Part shown: positions 33,939-45,494 of the stretch, in pieces
Layout: each line of letters begins with the position of its first letter
Numbering within the stretch: position 1 is the first letter of the stretch
Source: Agrypnia vestita
Taxonomy: Eukaryota > Arthropoda > Insecta > Trichoptera > Phryganeidae
Length of the DNA: 64,000 nt
Reading direction: 5' to 3'
Assembly (NCBI GenBank): GCA_016648135.1
Contig: JADDOH010010367.1
Span: 1 to 64,000, forward strand
Made by a program: the position numbers and the translations under genes
The notes under the pieces: generated by a model
The model's input: only the letters and a program-made list of their open reading frames with translations
The model's database searches: none
Told to the model about the DNA's origin: nothing

Positions 33939-34409
33939 CATCTAGTGCCAACTCTGATGTTTGGAAGTGAAGCCTGGAATTGGCAAAAAAGGAATGAAAA
34001 TAGGCTGCGTACGGTGAAAATGCGGTCACTAAGGCGCTTGTGCGGAAAATCTTAGGGCAATAGAGTAACCGAATGGTCGAATGAACAAATTAGAAGCGAA
34101 TGTAATGCTGGCTGCAGTGTGGTAGACAGAATAAAAAACGGAGAACTGAGATGGTTTGGTCATATACAACGTATGAGCGAGGAAAGGATGGTTAAGAAAA
34201 TATATCGGGCGAGTGTTGAAGGCAACAGGAATAGGGGGCATCCGCGAAAGACCTGACATGATCAGGTACTGCAAATATTAGAGGATGGCCCTATTAAAAG
34301 CCTCAACAACCGAAGGTGTATGAATGTAGCCGAAGCAAAAGTAGTGTGCAAAGAAAGAGGAATATGGCATTCTATCTTCTCTACCCTCCCCAGCGGGAAA
34401 ATGGCATGA
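33939..34409 (+). pseudogene. RTE-type LINE ORF, C-terminal end
   Basis: A plus-strand frame reads HLVPTLMFGSEAWNWQKRNE then LRTVKMRSLRRLCGKS, stop TAG (34053), then WSNEQIRSECN, RIKNGELRWFGHIQRMSEER, GNRNRGHPRKT, stop TGA at 34254 where a Trp is expected, then HDQVLQILEDG and a final TGA at 34407. The motifs (Y/F)GSE-x-W, MR-x-LRR and RWFGH-x-x-RM are typical for RTE-clade LINE proteins after the reverse transcriptase. Only two stops in 157 codons, so fairly young. The enzymatic core is absent (5' truncation). Confidence 0.85.
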
Positions 34410-34428
34410 TGGTTAGTTAGTTAGTTAG
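34410..34428 (+). repeat. (GTTA)n tail of the RTE element
   Basis: GTTAGTTAGTTAGTTAGTT directly after the stop codon. RTE elements typically end in a short microsatellite rather than poly(A), so this marks the 3' terminus. Confidence 0.75.
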
Positions 34429-34889
34429 TTCGTTTTTCACACTGGCGGAAAATTAAAATTAAAAAATATTAATTAAATTAGCTTAATTTCAAATGCAGTG
34501 ATATAAAATGATAAAAAAATTGATATAGGGTTGAGGAGCCAGCTTTGGCCACTTTAAGATATTTTTTGCCAACTGTGCATCACTCAAAAATAGTCAGAAT
34601 CGATTTTTTAAAATTTCCCCATAGAGCTCATTAAATAATCTTTTGAAAATGTAGAAAACAAGTATATAAAATTAAATATAATTTGAAATAGAAACATCAA
34701 ACATGAAATGTGTCCAAATATGCCAGTTCTGGCCACTTTTATCTAGTTTTGGCCATGTCATTGTGCCAGTTCCGGCCCCTTCAGTTTTTATAAGGTTTCT
34801 TAAAATTTAGAATAATAATAAAACAAGATAGGTAAATAGCTATAGGAAAATTATGAGTTTTATTATAATTATGATCTTGTCATGCCTAT

Positions 34890-35090
34890 AGCTAAAGAAT
34901 GAGTGTGTATCTGACTTCTCTAGCCAACATTACGGATCCCATTGCAGGGTCCATCATCAGGGCTGATGATGGACCCTGCAATGAGATCTGAAACGTCGGC
35001 CAGAAGGGTCAGATATACATGGCAGAATATCTCAAAAAATTACACGCATAAGATTCTGAATGGCTGTGAAAACCTGAGAACATTTTTAGA
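34890..35090. repeat. Inverted PLE-tail-like repeat with 20-bp perfect palindrome
   Basis: ATTGCAGGGTCCATCATCAG (34941-34960), GG, then its exact complement (34963-34982). The right side continues AGATCTGAAACGTCGGCC, then CATGGCAGAATATCTC and GGCTGTGAAAACCTGAGAACAT (35060-35083), the same string of words, inverted, as at 28570-28660, 35400-35510 and 54893-54990. Confidence 0.75.
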
Positions 35091-35399
35091 AAGAATTTCG
35101 TCTATTAGTCCCTTTTGTGGAAGCGGGTAATGGCATTATCATTTTAATACTATTTTCTGCAATAGATGCCTGATTAGGTATTTGTGGCATAACAAATGCA
35201 TTAGGTACTTTTCTTTCCTTTCCTGAGATAAGTTATTTCACAACCATCATCATTATTTTCCGGCACAACCGGGTACAAAATTTTTACTACTTTTGAATTT
35301 TACTAATGCATAGTCTCATTTTCTTGGACTTCTTTCTAATTCTTCATTTTCCGAAGATCTTGTTTTGACAAATCCACAACTTTTCCTCATTTGTTAAGA

Positions 35400-35515
35400 T
35401 TTTTTAAAAGAATGTTCTTAGGTTTTCACGGCCGCTTAGAATCTTCTGGTTTGTGTCTTCTGGGATATTATGCCGTGTTTCTACGACCTTTTTGGTCGAA
35501 AACACGAAGCAGAAG
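35400..35515 (+). repeat. PLE-tail-like repeat, partial copy
   Basis: ATGTTCTTAGGTTTTCACGG, AGAATCTTCTGG, TCTTCTGGGATATTATGCCG, CGACCTTTTTGGTCG. Same family as 54893-54990. Truncated before the GAAAC...TCATCAG part. Confidence 0.6.
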
Positions 35516-36259
35516 AGTTTTTTTTTCTTTTGTTCAAACTGACAGCTTTTTTCTTCACTCTATCTTTTCTTAATTGTTTTTCCCTTCCTTGTCTTCCATT
35601 TCTGCTTTCTTAACTGCCATTATGGAACTTGCCAGAAGAAATATACTCTCTTTAAGGCATAGTATTACTACTTTTTTCTTTGGCCAGACTACACTGGATG
35701 TTGCAATGTGCAATGACTGTTATTAACTAAATATATGGTCTTGGCGGTTGTAATAATAAACATTTGTGAAGTAGAGCCAACAGAAATATAGTTACGAGGC
35801 ATAAATTGTCAGATGCTTTTGCTTGAGTGGACAATTCATTCTGAACATCATTTGTTGAAGCTTCTGAAGTAGACATTTCATTTAAGTGCAAATGAATTTA
35901 TTTTTGGAATGGGTCTTCTTGAACTGGTACTTTGTGCAGAACATTACTTTTTGGATCCACTGTATTGTAGTTTTTTCTTTTTTTTAATTTTAATAGATTA
36001 TTCAAATTTAATTTAGATCATTCACACAATAAAATCGTACTACTCTCCTTAAAGAGCTGACGCTCGTGGTTATGGGAGAAGTAAATCACATCATATTATT
36101 TATGAATATTACAGTTTTTATAACAAAAGTTTAAAAATTGTTAAATAAACAAAATATTTTTTGTTAAATAAACAAAATATTTAACAAAAAATATCAAGAA
36201 ACAAGATATCGGGAATCAAAAATAGATGAAAATAAATACATATAAGAGAATTTCAAGAA

Positions 36260-36440
36260 TTTTTTTTGTTAAAGTTTTTTAGTTCATTTTTAAACGACGT
36301 AGTCTTTAATTTTTTAAATTTATGCGGTGATGAATTTAATATTTTTATTCCTACAAATGAATAATTGTTCTAGGTTTCGCCTGTTTTGTATCTAGGTAAT
36401 TTTAAATTGAGGAATGCTCTTGTAGGCCTAGAAGTTAAGG
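36260..36440 (-). pseudogene. LINE ORF2 end fragment
   Basis: On the minus strand, allowing frame changes, it reads YKSIPQFKIT, RYKTGE, then FVGIKIFNSLPHKFKKLK and SFKNELKNF. LINE proteins of the CR1/Jockey type end with such a block (YG-x-K-x-(F/Y)N-x-LP-x-x-(I/F)K, FK-x-x-L-K-x-(F/Y)L). Present only in the longer copy of the TGGCCA element. Confidence 0.6.
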
Positions 36441-37399
36441 AATCAGTTGAATTTAAATCAATTGATGCATCAAAGGACATCTGAGTCTCATCGAGGTCTA
36501 TTTTTGAGAAAGTGTATTAGAAGAATTCAACTCTATTTTTGAGAAAGTGTATAAGAAGAATTCAACTCATTTGATAATTTCTCTTACTATTCCTAACTGC
36601 GGAACGGAAAAAAATTTAAAAGTTATCCATACTGTGTATAGCATTGATGCTTCAGTACAACTAGTCTAATCAAAACCATTTTGATAAAGATCTTAGAAAT
36701 ATTTTAGTAGATCTAGTTTAATCTTACTTTCCAGGTAGGTACTTTTCAACTTTCTCAAAAAAAATATTGTTTGAAAAATTTTTTACTATAAAAAAGTTAC
36801 AGACGTTACACGAAGTTACCCAGACGGACGGACAAACGGACAAACAGACAACGAAATTATTATAATTGGGATATCATCGTAAATACCTTATTAATTATGC
36901 TTTTCAAAAAGGTGGCCAAAATTACCGCACAATGTGAGCCAGTTGTGGCCATGTCCATGGCCAAAACTAGAATACAAGTAGATTGCTGTGCCAGTTGTGG
37001 CCATGTGGCATTTACCTTCTAAGAAATAATCTAAATTATGAAATAATCTTCAAACGATGTTTCTAGGATTTTCATTCAATAGGCTAAATTGATTCACGAA
37101 CACAAACATAAGTGATTAAAAAGTTATCTTCACATTACTCATTCACGGGCCCTTATCGTTTTTGCTAAGAATTTAGTCCTTTTTAACGAATGTCACCAAG
37201 ATAATATAGATACCAACCGATACTCAAAGAAAGAAAATGGCAATACAGTTGTTATTTATCAAAACAAAACACAGTTTAAAGAACTGATCGGCATAAATAA
37301 AATAAAAAATATATTTTCACTGTCTTATTTACACACCTTTGAAAGTCCAAGTGGCCAAAACCGGGGTAGTGGCCAAAACCGGCCCATCAACCCTATTTA

Positions 37400-37930
37400 T
37401 TTCATGTGAAATTTTATTTTATGTGAGGGAAGCAGCATATTTAATCTAGAGCCAATTAATGAAGTAATTATAATTGAATTCTTTAATTCAATTATTTAAA
37501 TGTAGATAAAAATGGTATCAAATTACTGAAGATAAATGTAGTGGTCTATCTAAAACCAATAAGCCATAAATACGTTTAAATGCTTTACCCGAATAAATAC
37601 ATAAACATCGATTCGATATTGGTTTATGTTATATGTCTGTAGAAACGCGAGTTCAAAGATTCTTTTAAACTCTTCTCATCTTCTTAGAATCTTCTCAACA
37701 AGTTCTAGATCACAACTGAAGAATCTAGAATAATAGTGGAATAGGTGTACCTGCATGCTAAATCAAATATAAGTATTAATTAAATACTAAAGACCTCTCT
37801 TATTCCATAAATATTAGGTATGGTCAAAGTGAAGATTGAATTAAAATTTACAAATAAATTATTTTTTACATTACACATATATAAATATGAATAAAGTCAC
37901 TGTTTCTGCTAATACAAATAAAACCTAAAC
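37400..37930. other. Unassigned AT-rich stretch
   Basis: No feature recognised. Confidence 0.4.
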
Positions 37931-37949
37931 CGATAAAATTCGATGACGT

Positions 37950-38300
37950 TCTTTTTCTACAACGTTTGACCGATCTGATCCATATTTTGCATACTTATTC
38001 TTTAGGGCCCGGCGAGTTACTTCCCCCCTTCCCTTTAAGACGATATATTTTCTGTATATACCTCTACCGCTAGACAGATCTGACTCAAATGTTGCTTACT
38101 TATTGTTAAGGAGCCTGCGGAAAATATTCGTCATTTTCTCCTATACTCCTCTCTCCCCCACCGATATATGTATTCTCTTTACAAATCAATACCGTTAGAC
38201 AGATCTCACCCATATTTTGCATACTTATTCTTTAGGACCTTGCAATAAATAAAAGGGCCATCAACATACATTCTTCCCTTTTACACTTTTCTCTCCTCCT
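37950..38300 (+). repeat. Diverged Helitron-type tandem repeats
   Basis: Three decayed units of the about 125-bp repeat (TTTGACCGATCTGATCCATA, TTTGCATACTTATTCTTTAGG, CCCGGCGAGTTAC, then C-rich CTCCCCCACCGATATAT). No Helitron end signature recognised. Confidence 0.6.
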
Positions 38301-38940
38301 GATATAAATATAACGCACTCCAAATTAAATCGAATATAACTAATTCCAAATTGTAACTGTTATAAATTATTAATTAAAATGAATGCCATTTTATAATTTT
38401 TTGTTGCATAATTAATTATTGTTTAACGAGATGTCAAGTTAGGAGGGCTAGTAATATTCAATGAATATTTATGCTTTTAAATGAGCTTTAGTGCTCCAAA
38501 TGTTTCATTTTTTTCCTCCATGTTGCAGATAACACAATAGTACAATGCTGTGTTCAAAAATAAATAAAAAAATCGCACACAATAACTGAACCATGAATTT
38601 CTTAGTTGCATTTTACAACTCTGATGAAAAAATATATAAACATTCCCCATCACTCTCCTGGACGTTTCATCCACCTCCTGCCTGGGTTAAACAGAAATAT
38701 TGTTATTATTTAGAGGTTTTGCATCACAATGGCACCTCACCCTCACAAGCTTATTTCTAATTGAAACTATTACCCGGGCAAGGACGGGTAAGGATGGTCC
38801 TATAATATCTAATTTCTGAAATTTTACTTCAACTTAAATTTGTTTCAGTATTTCAGAAAATGTTAATCCAAATTTACCCCAACAAAAAAAACAAATAAAA
38901 TTATTGTGATCGTAGTAATTATTAGCGTTAGTTTCATTAG
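38301..38940. other. Unassigned stretch
   Basis: No coding frame with motifs. A short minus frame (38477-38674) has no recognisable domain. Confidence 0.4.
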
Positions 38941-38942
38941 CT

Positions 38943-39347
38943 TTGTTTCGGCCGCAAGTGAAGGCTGTGAAAACAGCGTCATCTAGCGTCTTGGTAAAGT
39001 TAGTGAGGAACATATTTAACGGACCTTTTTATATAGAGAATGAGTTTATGCACTGTGTGCTACAGTGTACCAGTGAAGGGTATCGATTTTTTCTTAAAAT
39101 ATTTATAAAACGTTTGAAAAATTTAATATGCAGATTGTGTGCAAGAATAAATTATAGAATGTTTTACATTTTAAAGAATACATTAATTGGAAATTTAGGC
39201 CTACCTATAAGAAAACATTACAATAAAGCTATCGCTGTATTTCATTGTGCTTCATTTTGCCGCCAAAACCCTATGAAACAATGTTCACTAATTTCAAAAT
39301 GTGATGTAACACTCTCTAACAATTCAACTAATGTTAAATTGGATTAA
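38943..39347 (+). CDS. 134-residue open frame, unrecognised
   Basis: Among the longest frames outside the zinc-finger and mariner loci. It has a basic, aromatic-rich composition (KIFIKRLKNLICRLCARINY) and eight or so scattered cysteines, but no motif I can name. It abuts the LINE fragment at 39365. Leucine/isoleucine-rich composition matches AT-rich chance frames, so I give it little weight. Confidence 0.15.
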   Translation: MFRPQVKAVKTASSSVLVKLVRNIFNGPFYIENEFMHCVLQCTSEGYRFFLKIFIKRLKNLICRLCARINYRMFYILKNTLIGNLGLPIRKHYNKAIAVFHCASFCRQNPMKQCSLISKCDVTLSNNSTNVKLD

Positions 39348-39364
39348 GTCTAGAATATAAAAAT

Positions 39365-39690
39365 TTCCTATCGGAGATCGGCGGTCGTATTGGCGATTAC
39401 GACTCTATTCGCCACTGCATGGAACAACTCTTTCTTCTTTAACCAACTATTTTCCACATTAGTAAGATAAGACTTCATTTTGGTCCTCTCATAATATGTC
39501 CAAGAAACTTGAGCCTTCTTATCTTTCCATTTCTCGGTGTTTTTCCATACCCCGGAATCTTCAACATTCGTCACTCTATCCGCCCGGGAAACTTTTAATA
39601 TGCATCTATAGAGTCACATCTCCAAAGCTTCGATTTTATGGATTAGTTCATAGTTTAGTGTTCATGCCTCCACCCAAAATTATGTATTGG
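39365..39690 (-). pseudogene. LINE (RTE-like) ORF C-terminal fragment
   Basis: Minus strand: KIEALEM-LYRCILKVSRAD then RVTNVEDSGVWKNTEK, SWTYYERTKMKSYLTNVENS and AVANRVVIANTTADLR. This follows the known LINE order KI-x-AFEM-x-x-(Y/W)RR-(I/M)-L-x-(I/V)-x-W-x-x-(R/K)VTN-x-x-V and the final I-A-x-x-TADLR. Contains a stop and frame change. Different subfamily from 33939-34409. Confidence 0.7.
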
Positions 39691-39921
39691 GAATCCTCAA
39701 ATACAAATCTTTATCCAATTTATCAAAATGCAAAAAATAGATACTGTATTGTATGTAATCTGTAAATTTCTCAGGTTTTCAATTTATAATATTATTTTTG
39801 AAATGTCATCATGCAGTATTATGATTTTAAATTATGAATTCATGTAGATACTAGCTATTTAGTACATTGTTATATTCGTGTTATTATAAAGTTAAATATA
39901 ATTGGCATTATAGCACTTTGG

Positions 39922-40164
39922 TTGTGTGTTTACGAATTCGGAAATATCGGTAATCAGAGGGAACAGCCGCGGCCTGAGCCTGGTGTGAATGTTCGCACAG
40001 ATATTTTACATTGCCACCAATTTCCTGATTACAGGGTGGCTGTCAATAAATTCAATTCATCGGGCTTTTTGATGGCCTTTGTCGGCATCACAAATCATAA
40101 AGCAGATACCAAGGTTGCTGAGCGGATTCCATCACATACCTACTTTATATATTTTGGCAATTAA
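39922..40164 (+). CDS. 80-residue open frame, unrecognised
   Basis: A plus frame of mixed composition (GNIGNQREQPRPEPGVNV, DYRVAVNKFNSSGFLMAF) that is slightly GC-richer than its surroundings. No family assigned. It may be part of the repeat ending near 40390. Confidence 0.15.
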   Translation: MCVYEFGNIGNQREQPRPEPGVNVRTDILHCHQFPDYRVAVNKFNSSGFLMAFVGITNHKADTKVAERIPSHTYFIYFGN

Positions 40165-40391
40165 TGCAATCAGTTTTAAAAATCAACATTAATTAAAGTA
40201 AAATTTAGTACGCAATTGTGTTAGTTCTTTTTAATTTACCAGTGTCCTTTCTTCATTTTAAATTCCCTTTGTGGCAACAATAAAATAATTACAACTTTCA
40301 TTCGAAGAGGGCATCGCTCCCGAAACGTGTTGAATTTTTGCAACAAAATTTAAGTGTGATTAAAACAAAGTTTTAATATTTTTATTTATAA

Positions 40392-41300
40392 CTAGCTGTT
40401 CACACCCAGCGTTGTGCGGGTTAAGGAATAAGTTGAAAATAAATTTGTTGGGGTAAACGAAGATTCAATTGTTTTGCAAAGCCTCTATTAAATTTCATTT
40501 AATCAAGGCTAGGAAAGATAGGATGTCTAGAGAATAAATATAGCCTATTTTTTCCGTCGGGAATATGTTTGCAAAATTTGGGTCCAATCGGTGAAGTGGT
40601 GTAGACATTTATTTATTTATTTGCTTGGAAATATAAACAGATGTAAGAAAATGAAATGTATATACGTATTGAAAATATATCTGGCGGAGGGGATAAGTTG
40701 GAAGGGAAATGGGGAAATATTGCCTATATTACCCAACTGGTCCTAAATAATAAGATTGCAAATTTTGAGTCCCATCGGTCTAACGGTACAGATTTTCATT
40801 GAAAATATATCATAGGGAGGGGTAGGGATAAAAGGGAAGGAATGAAATATTGTATATGTTACCCGCGAGTCCTAATGTATAAGATTCCAAATTTTGAGTC
40901 CGATCGGTCTACGGTACAGATTTGCATTGGAAATGTATCATGTGGAGGGGAAGGGGTAAAAAAAGAGAGGGAAAATGTCGCCGATGTTACCCGCCGGGTC
41001 CTAAAAAATAATTTTCCAAATTGTGAGTCCGATCGGTCTAATGGTAAAGATTTGCATTGAAAATATATTAGGGGAAAGGGGAGGGAGGAAATGTCACCAC
41101 TGTTACCCGTTGGGTCTTAAAGAATAAGTTTCTAAATTTTGAGCCCGAATCGGTAGAACGGTACAGATTTGCATTGAAAATATATCAGGGGGAAGGGAAG
41201 GATTAAAATATTGCCTATGTTACCCGCCGGGTCCTAAAGCATATTATGAAATATTTATGTCGAATCGGATAAACGGTGTAGATTTGTAGAACAGACAGAA
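40392..41300 (-). mobile_element. Helitron with five about 125-bp tandem units
   Basis: Minus strand: 3' end ACCCGCACAACGCTGGGTGTGAACAGCTAG at 40392, with T next, the same terminus as 52800 and 32473. Five head-to-tail units (boundaries near 40672, 40798, 40926, 41055 and 41175) share AAAATATATC, (G/A)GGGGA-GGGGA runs, GTTACCCGCCGGGTCCTAAA and GAGTCCGATCGGTCTAACGG. The far end retains TTCTGTCTGTTCTACAAATC from the Helitron 5' region; the exact 5' TC could not be fixed. Confidence 0.75.
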
Positions 41301-43430
41301 ATTGATTTTTTTGGCGTGTGTTGCTTTTACGTCCAAAAGATGGCGCTGTTTTACAAAAAAGCATTTTTGTTGTATCGTTATAAATATTTTGTCTCATACC
41401 AATATAAAGGTAGTTAAGTTTTTTAACAACTGCCACACGCCATGGGGGGATATAATAATTAATGACCTGGCTCAATCTACTTGATGAACTTTTCAGAAAT
41501 GTTTGATTGAAATCAGATACAACTATCAGAAGATTACGCATATGTAAAATCCCTGTTATATATGAGATAGCATCGTAATACATTTTATACCCAAAATATT
41601 TAATAAAAATAGGTTTTCTGGTCATCATCGAATATATATTTCGTAAAATCATAATTTTACCGGAAATATTTTTCAGAAATCTTTTCTATGAAATCAAAGA
41701 CAGGCAATTTTCATGAAATCCTTAGGAAAAGATGAAGTTTCTGTCGAAATTTACCACTTACAATGAACACTTCTAAATTTTAAGAATACACTTAATATAA
41801 ATAAACATCTGCCACGATTAATATTGAAAGGAGACAAAATATTTAAAACGTCTCTTATTCTTTTTTATTTAGCCATTTTTCTTTTTGCGCCTCGGATTAC
41901 ATTACGAATTAGAGAACCGAAAAGCGCATTGTGTATATTAACGATTGATGCAAACTACTTACTGTGTTTATACAATAAATCCACTTTATTTTAGAATCGT
42001 AGTAGTATATTGTTTTGTGTTTAATATTGTAATACGATTTAATTTAATTTTATGAATCTCTGAATAATGTCATTTAAAACGATAAGTTAGGAAGTGCTTT
42101 CTATTAGTTAAAGACAACCGAATGTAATGTTATTTATATAAATAAATAGTAGGTATATACAAAACAAAGTAAGTATACAAGAACATTCTCGTATTCGAAT
42201 GCAACGTTTAGCAAAATTTCAAAGCAATCGGCGAAGAATTTCAGAGATTTTTTACAAACGAATATTTTTATTTTTATTTATATAGATTGTATCCAATCAT
42301 AAACTTAAGGCTACAAATATTATTTTTTATTTGCTTGAATTATTTATTTGTTATTAATTTTAAAACGTTCAGAATTTTTTTGTAAGTAAATAACTTATTG
42401 TAAAAACGGTTAATACTTTTTAAGTGTGTCGTCTTAATTGTAATTTTCATAAAATAACCTTAAAAATCGTTACGAAAATTTAACAATATCACGGTAATTG
42501 TTTTTATTTCGTTTTATTTTTTCGTTTTAGAATAATTTGGTAATCATTTGGATTTGAGAATCAAAATGCACATTAATCAAAAATCATGTTGTAAGCCACT
42601 TAATGCATTAAATAAATGTTCTAATTCACGGAATATGAACGATTAAACACCTATTTGATTTCCACAAAAAGACATTTAAAATGTCCTCAGTACCTCAATA
42701 GTCACGTAAATAGGACAATGACACCTATACATTGATTAAATGTATGTATGATTTAAAATAATGTAATGATTAACGAATAAATTGATAACAAATATTCGAA
42801 TTCCATTATTTACGTGGTTGGCAGTTATTTGACTTGTTAATTTTTTTTTTACTTAAACATTTCGACAGCAATTTAAAATTAAATAATTTAAAAGTTATTT
42901 CTAAACCATCACGGAGTTAGTTATTCCACAAACTACCAGATCTACCCTGCGTAATATTTTCATTGAAAGCGCAAATTTACATTTTTCTGAATACGTTTAA
43001 GGATTCTTATTACACGGAGTTTGTGCTACCTGCGGCGGTGTTTTCAGAAGCTATTTAGAAATCAGTAATTTGCTCGTGTAATGCTCTAGTAAAAATTTCA
43101 TTTAGAGAGAATATCTTAATTTTTTAGCAGTGAAGTTTTCTTCAACAGTTTTCGGGTATTATGTTCGATAACTTATTATTAGAATTGGGGTATGCGCGCG
43201 CGCCGCTGGGAATTAATATGTCGATTAAGAGTAATAAAATATTAAGTTTATTGAAAAACAAAAATTCACCATATTGATAGGTGTTGGATTAAAAAATGTC
43301 TCATTTTTGAATTTTAGAGATAGTCATTGCTGCGTTCCCCTCACGTCGGGTGTAACCACTTTAGGGATGAAGGTGGTGGTGGTTGTAAATGAGCTAATGA
43401 TCTAAATGTTTTTGTATTCACAAGTCCCGA
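41301..43430. other. Unassigned region
   Basis: AT-rich with no recognised element. An open minus frame of 145 codons (41215-41652) overlaps the Helitron end and shows no domain; I regard it as chance. Confidence 0.4.
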
Positions 43431-43433
43431 ATA

Positions 43434-43978
43434 TACAGGGTTATTTGGAAAACATTAATAACCTCGCAGGCCTATATTCGTGCTTTGATTATAAGTCGAA
43501 AATGTTCAAGCTATCATGACCTAATATCAATAGTTATGGAGATATGCGACATCAAAGTTTGCATTTTTATTTCAATATTTCTGACTTAATTTTTGTATTA
43601 CGTTGGACTATCATTACAGTAACTCATATCGATTACGAAAAATTCATTCGTTTTAATAAAAGTTAAATAAAATGATAAAAACTCTGGAGAAAATCCAAGA
43701 GGAATGTTTTCCAATTGTAATTCGAAGGTTTTTATTTTTTTATTTGACTTGTGTTAAAGGGAATAAATTTTTCATGTTTGATATAAGTTAGTGTAATCAT
43801 AGTCCAATGTTTTACAAAAAATAAGTCAGAAATATTTAAAAAAATGCAAACTTTGATGTCGCATATCTCCTTAACTATTGATATTAGGTCATAATATCTT
43901 GAACATTTTCGACTCATAATCAAGGCAGGAATATAGTTCTGCAAAGTTATTAATGTTTTCCAAGTAACCCTGTATAAT
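43434..43978. mobile_element. Palindromic MITE, CAGGGTTA family
   Basis: Ends TACAGGGTTATTTGGAAAAC and complement TACAGGGTTACTTGGAAAAC; arms of about 245 bp run to within 50 bp of each other, sharing AGTCGAAAATGTTCAAG, GGAGATATGCGACATCAAAG and ATATCGAT/ATATCAAAC words. TA flanks fit a Tc1/mariner target. Non-coding; a relative lies at 59100-59513. Confidence 0.75.
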
Positions 43979-44019
43979 GTGAATAATAATAATAACAATA
44001 ATAATAACCTCATCATGTT

Positions 44020-45490
44020 GATGACTCCATGATGAGGTTGATGGTAGAAGCTTTCTTGAAAATCCTAACTTTATGACTGCGTGGTGTGGATCTTTCTGTG
44101 GTGGCTGCGTAGCTCTGCTTTATCGTAATGTTGTCCATGGTCAGTTACTCCGAGTAAGTACTGCACTGTAAGAATAGAGGTGACTAGAATCTGATGTGCA
44201 GCGAGGTGTCTTCGTAACGTTGGCGCAGGTCAGTACTTCGGCGTAGGTACTGACCTTCTCTCGGCGTCGAGGCCGGCAACGAATCGTTTCTGTGTGAGGA
44301 TCTGTGAAACACTGGATGTGGAGAGCTGCTAGAGTATGACTTATTTACACGATCGTTTCTTTGTCTAGCCTAGTCGTGTATCACTGACGTTTGCTCCTGT
44401 GCATGACCGAACTTTCCGATCAACATAAATGGAAGTTGCTGAAGTTGGAAGTGTTGAATTTTCTAATGGAGGCCAGCCAACGCACAGTGTGTGGCAGTGT
44501 CTTCTGGCTGCGCGTTTTTGGCTCTGTGTAATACTTCGAGATGCATGTTTGTGTGTGTGTGTCCGCTGCCTAACTATCGTTTCGTTTGCTGGCCTGTCAA
44601 TGTCACGGGTTGTGATACAATATCTATACAAGAGGTCTGCGCCCCTTCGATTCATATTTGTTACATGCTATCGTTAATCCTAGACTTACTGGTTTTGATG
44701 TGTATGGGGTAATTTCCCCCATAGAATTAAATTGTTTATTGGTGTAATTTGAAGTACTACGTATTTCCATGAATGTAATACTCTTAATTTTTACAATTTT
44801 TTAGGGGATCATTACTGTGAGAGGCAAATGAAACTTGAAATTAATTAAAGTTATATTAATTACGTAAAATCACTGAACCCGAATTTTATCCGAGCTCCAT
44901 TCTTTTATCCACAAATTTTGTAATTCTTCCAGCTCGTCACTTCTGAACATTTCACAAATACGTAGGAAGCTACTTTTCTATTTCGCTTTACTTCTGTCTA
45001 TTAGTTGTTTATGGTATCGCGCGGGTTCCAAATTCGCTCGTTTCTACGGTAGTGTGTCACATTGCGAACGACTCTGAACCGCGCAGCACTATGCCCCCGA
45101 ATTCGCAAAGAACCGTATTGTAGAACTTTATAGTAATTTCGATTACGTGCAGTTTATTCTGCTTCTACAATCTCGTGGCAAATATAAATATTTATCATTT
45201 CGAAGTACACAAGTAGATTCAACAAGAAATTCACCAATAGGCAAAAGCATATCATTTAAATGTTCACGTTGGCGCATAAAAATAATATCGATTGTCATAT
45301 TTACGGTTATTGGCTTGCCGCCAGAACATATTTCCTCTTACCACCCAATAACAGAGGGCTGATTCGTCAGTCCTTCGGGTTTCAATATCCATAGCCTTTC
45401 TTTTCGAACTTCTAAACCAGAATGATCCCTTAAATACTAAAAAATATTTTTTATATTTTTGCAAGGTTTGGATCATTTTATTCGATTTGT
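44020..45490. other. GC-richer unassigned region with a hairpin
   Basis: Moderately GC-rich compared with the flanks (44030-44720). Overlapping frames on both strands lack motifs. It contains a perfect 10-bp hairpin AGGTCAGTAC / GTACTGACCT (44227-44256) and patches near 45020-45110. Origin unknown. Confidence 0.4.
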
Positions 45491-45494
45491 ATAT

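Larger units (their letters stand above)
34528..37393. mobile_element. TGGCCA-rich TA-flanked element, copy 2
   Basis: TA at 34526-34527 and 37394-37395; ends GGGTTGAGGAGCCAGCTTTGG and complement GGGTTGATGGGCCGGTTTTGG. The outer 500-650 bp on each side are nearly the same as copy 1 (28129-29611). It is twice as long because sequence at about 35110-36740, including a LINE piece, is present in the middle. The Helitron 5' end at about 36770-36875 matches that in copy 1, so the Helitron was already in the ancestral element. Confidence 0.8.

Noticed and set aside
41215..41652. 145-codon minus frame
   Set aside because: Overlaps Helitron repeats, no domain, composition as for random AT-rich DNA.
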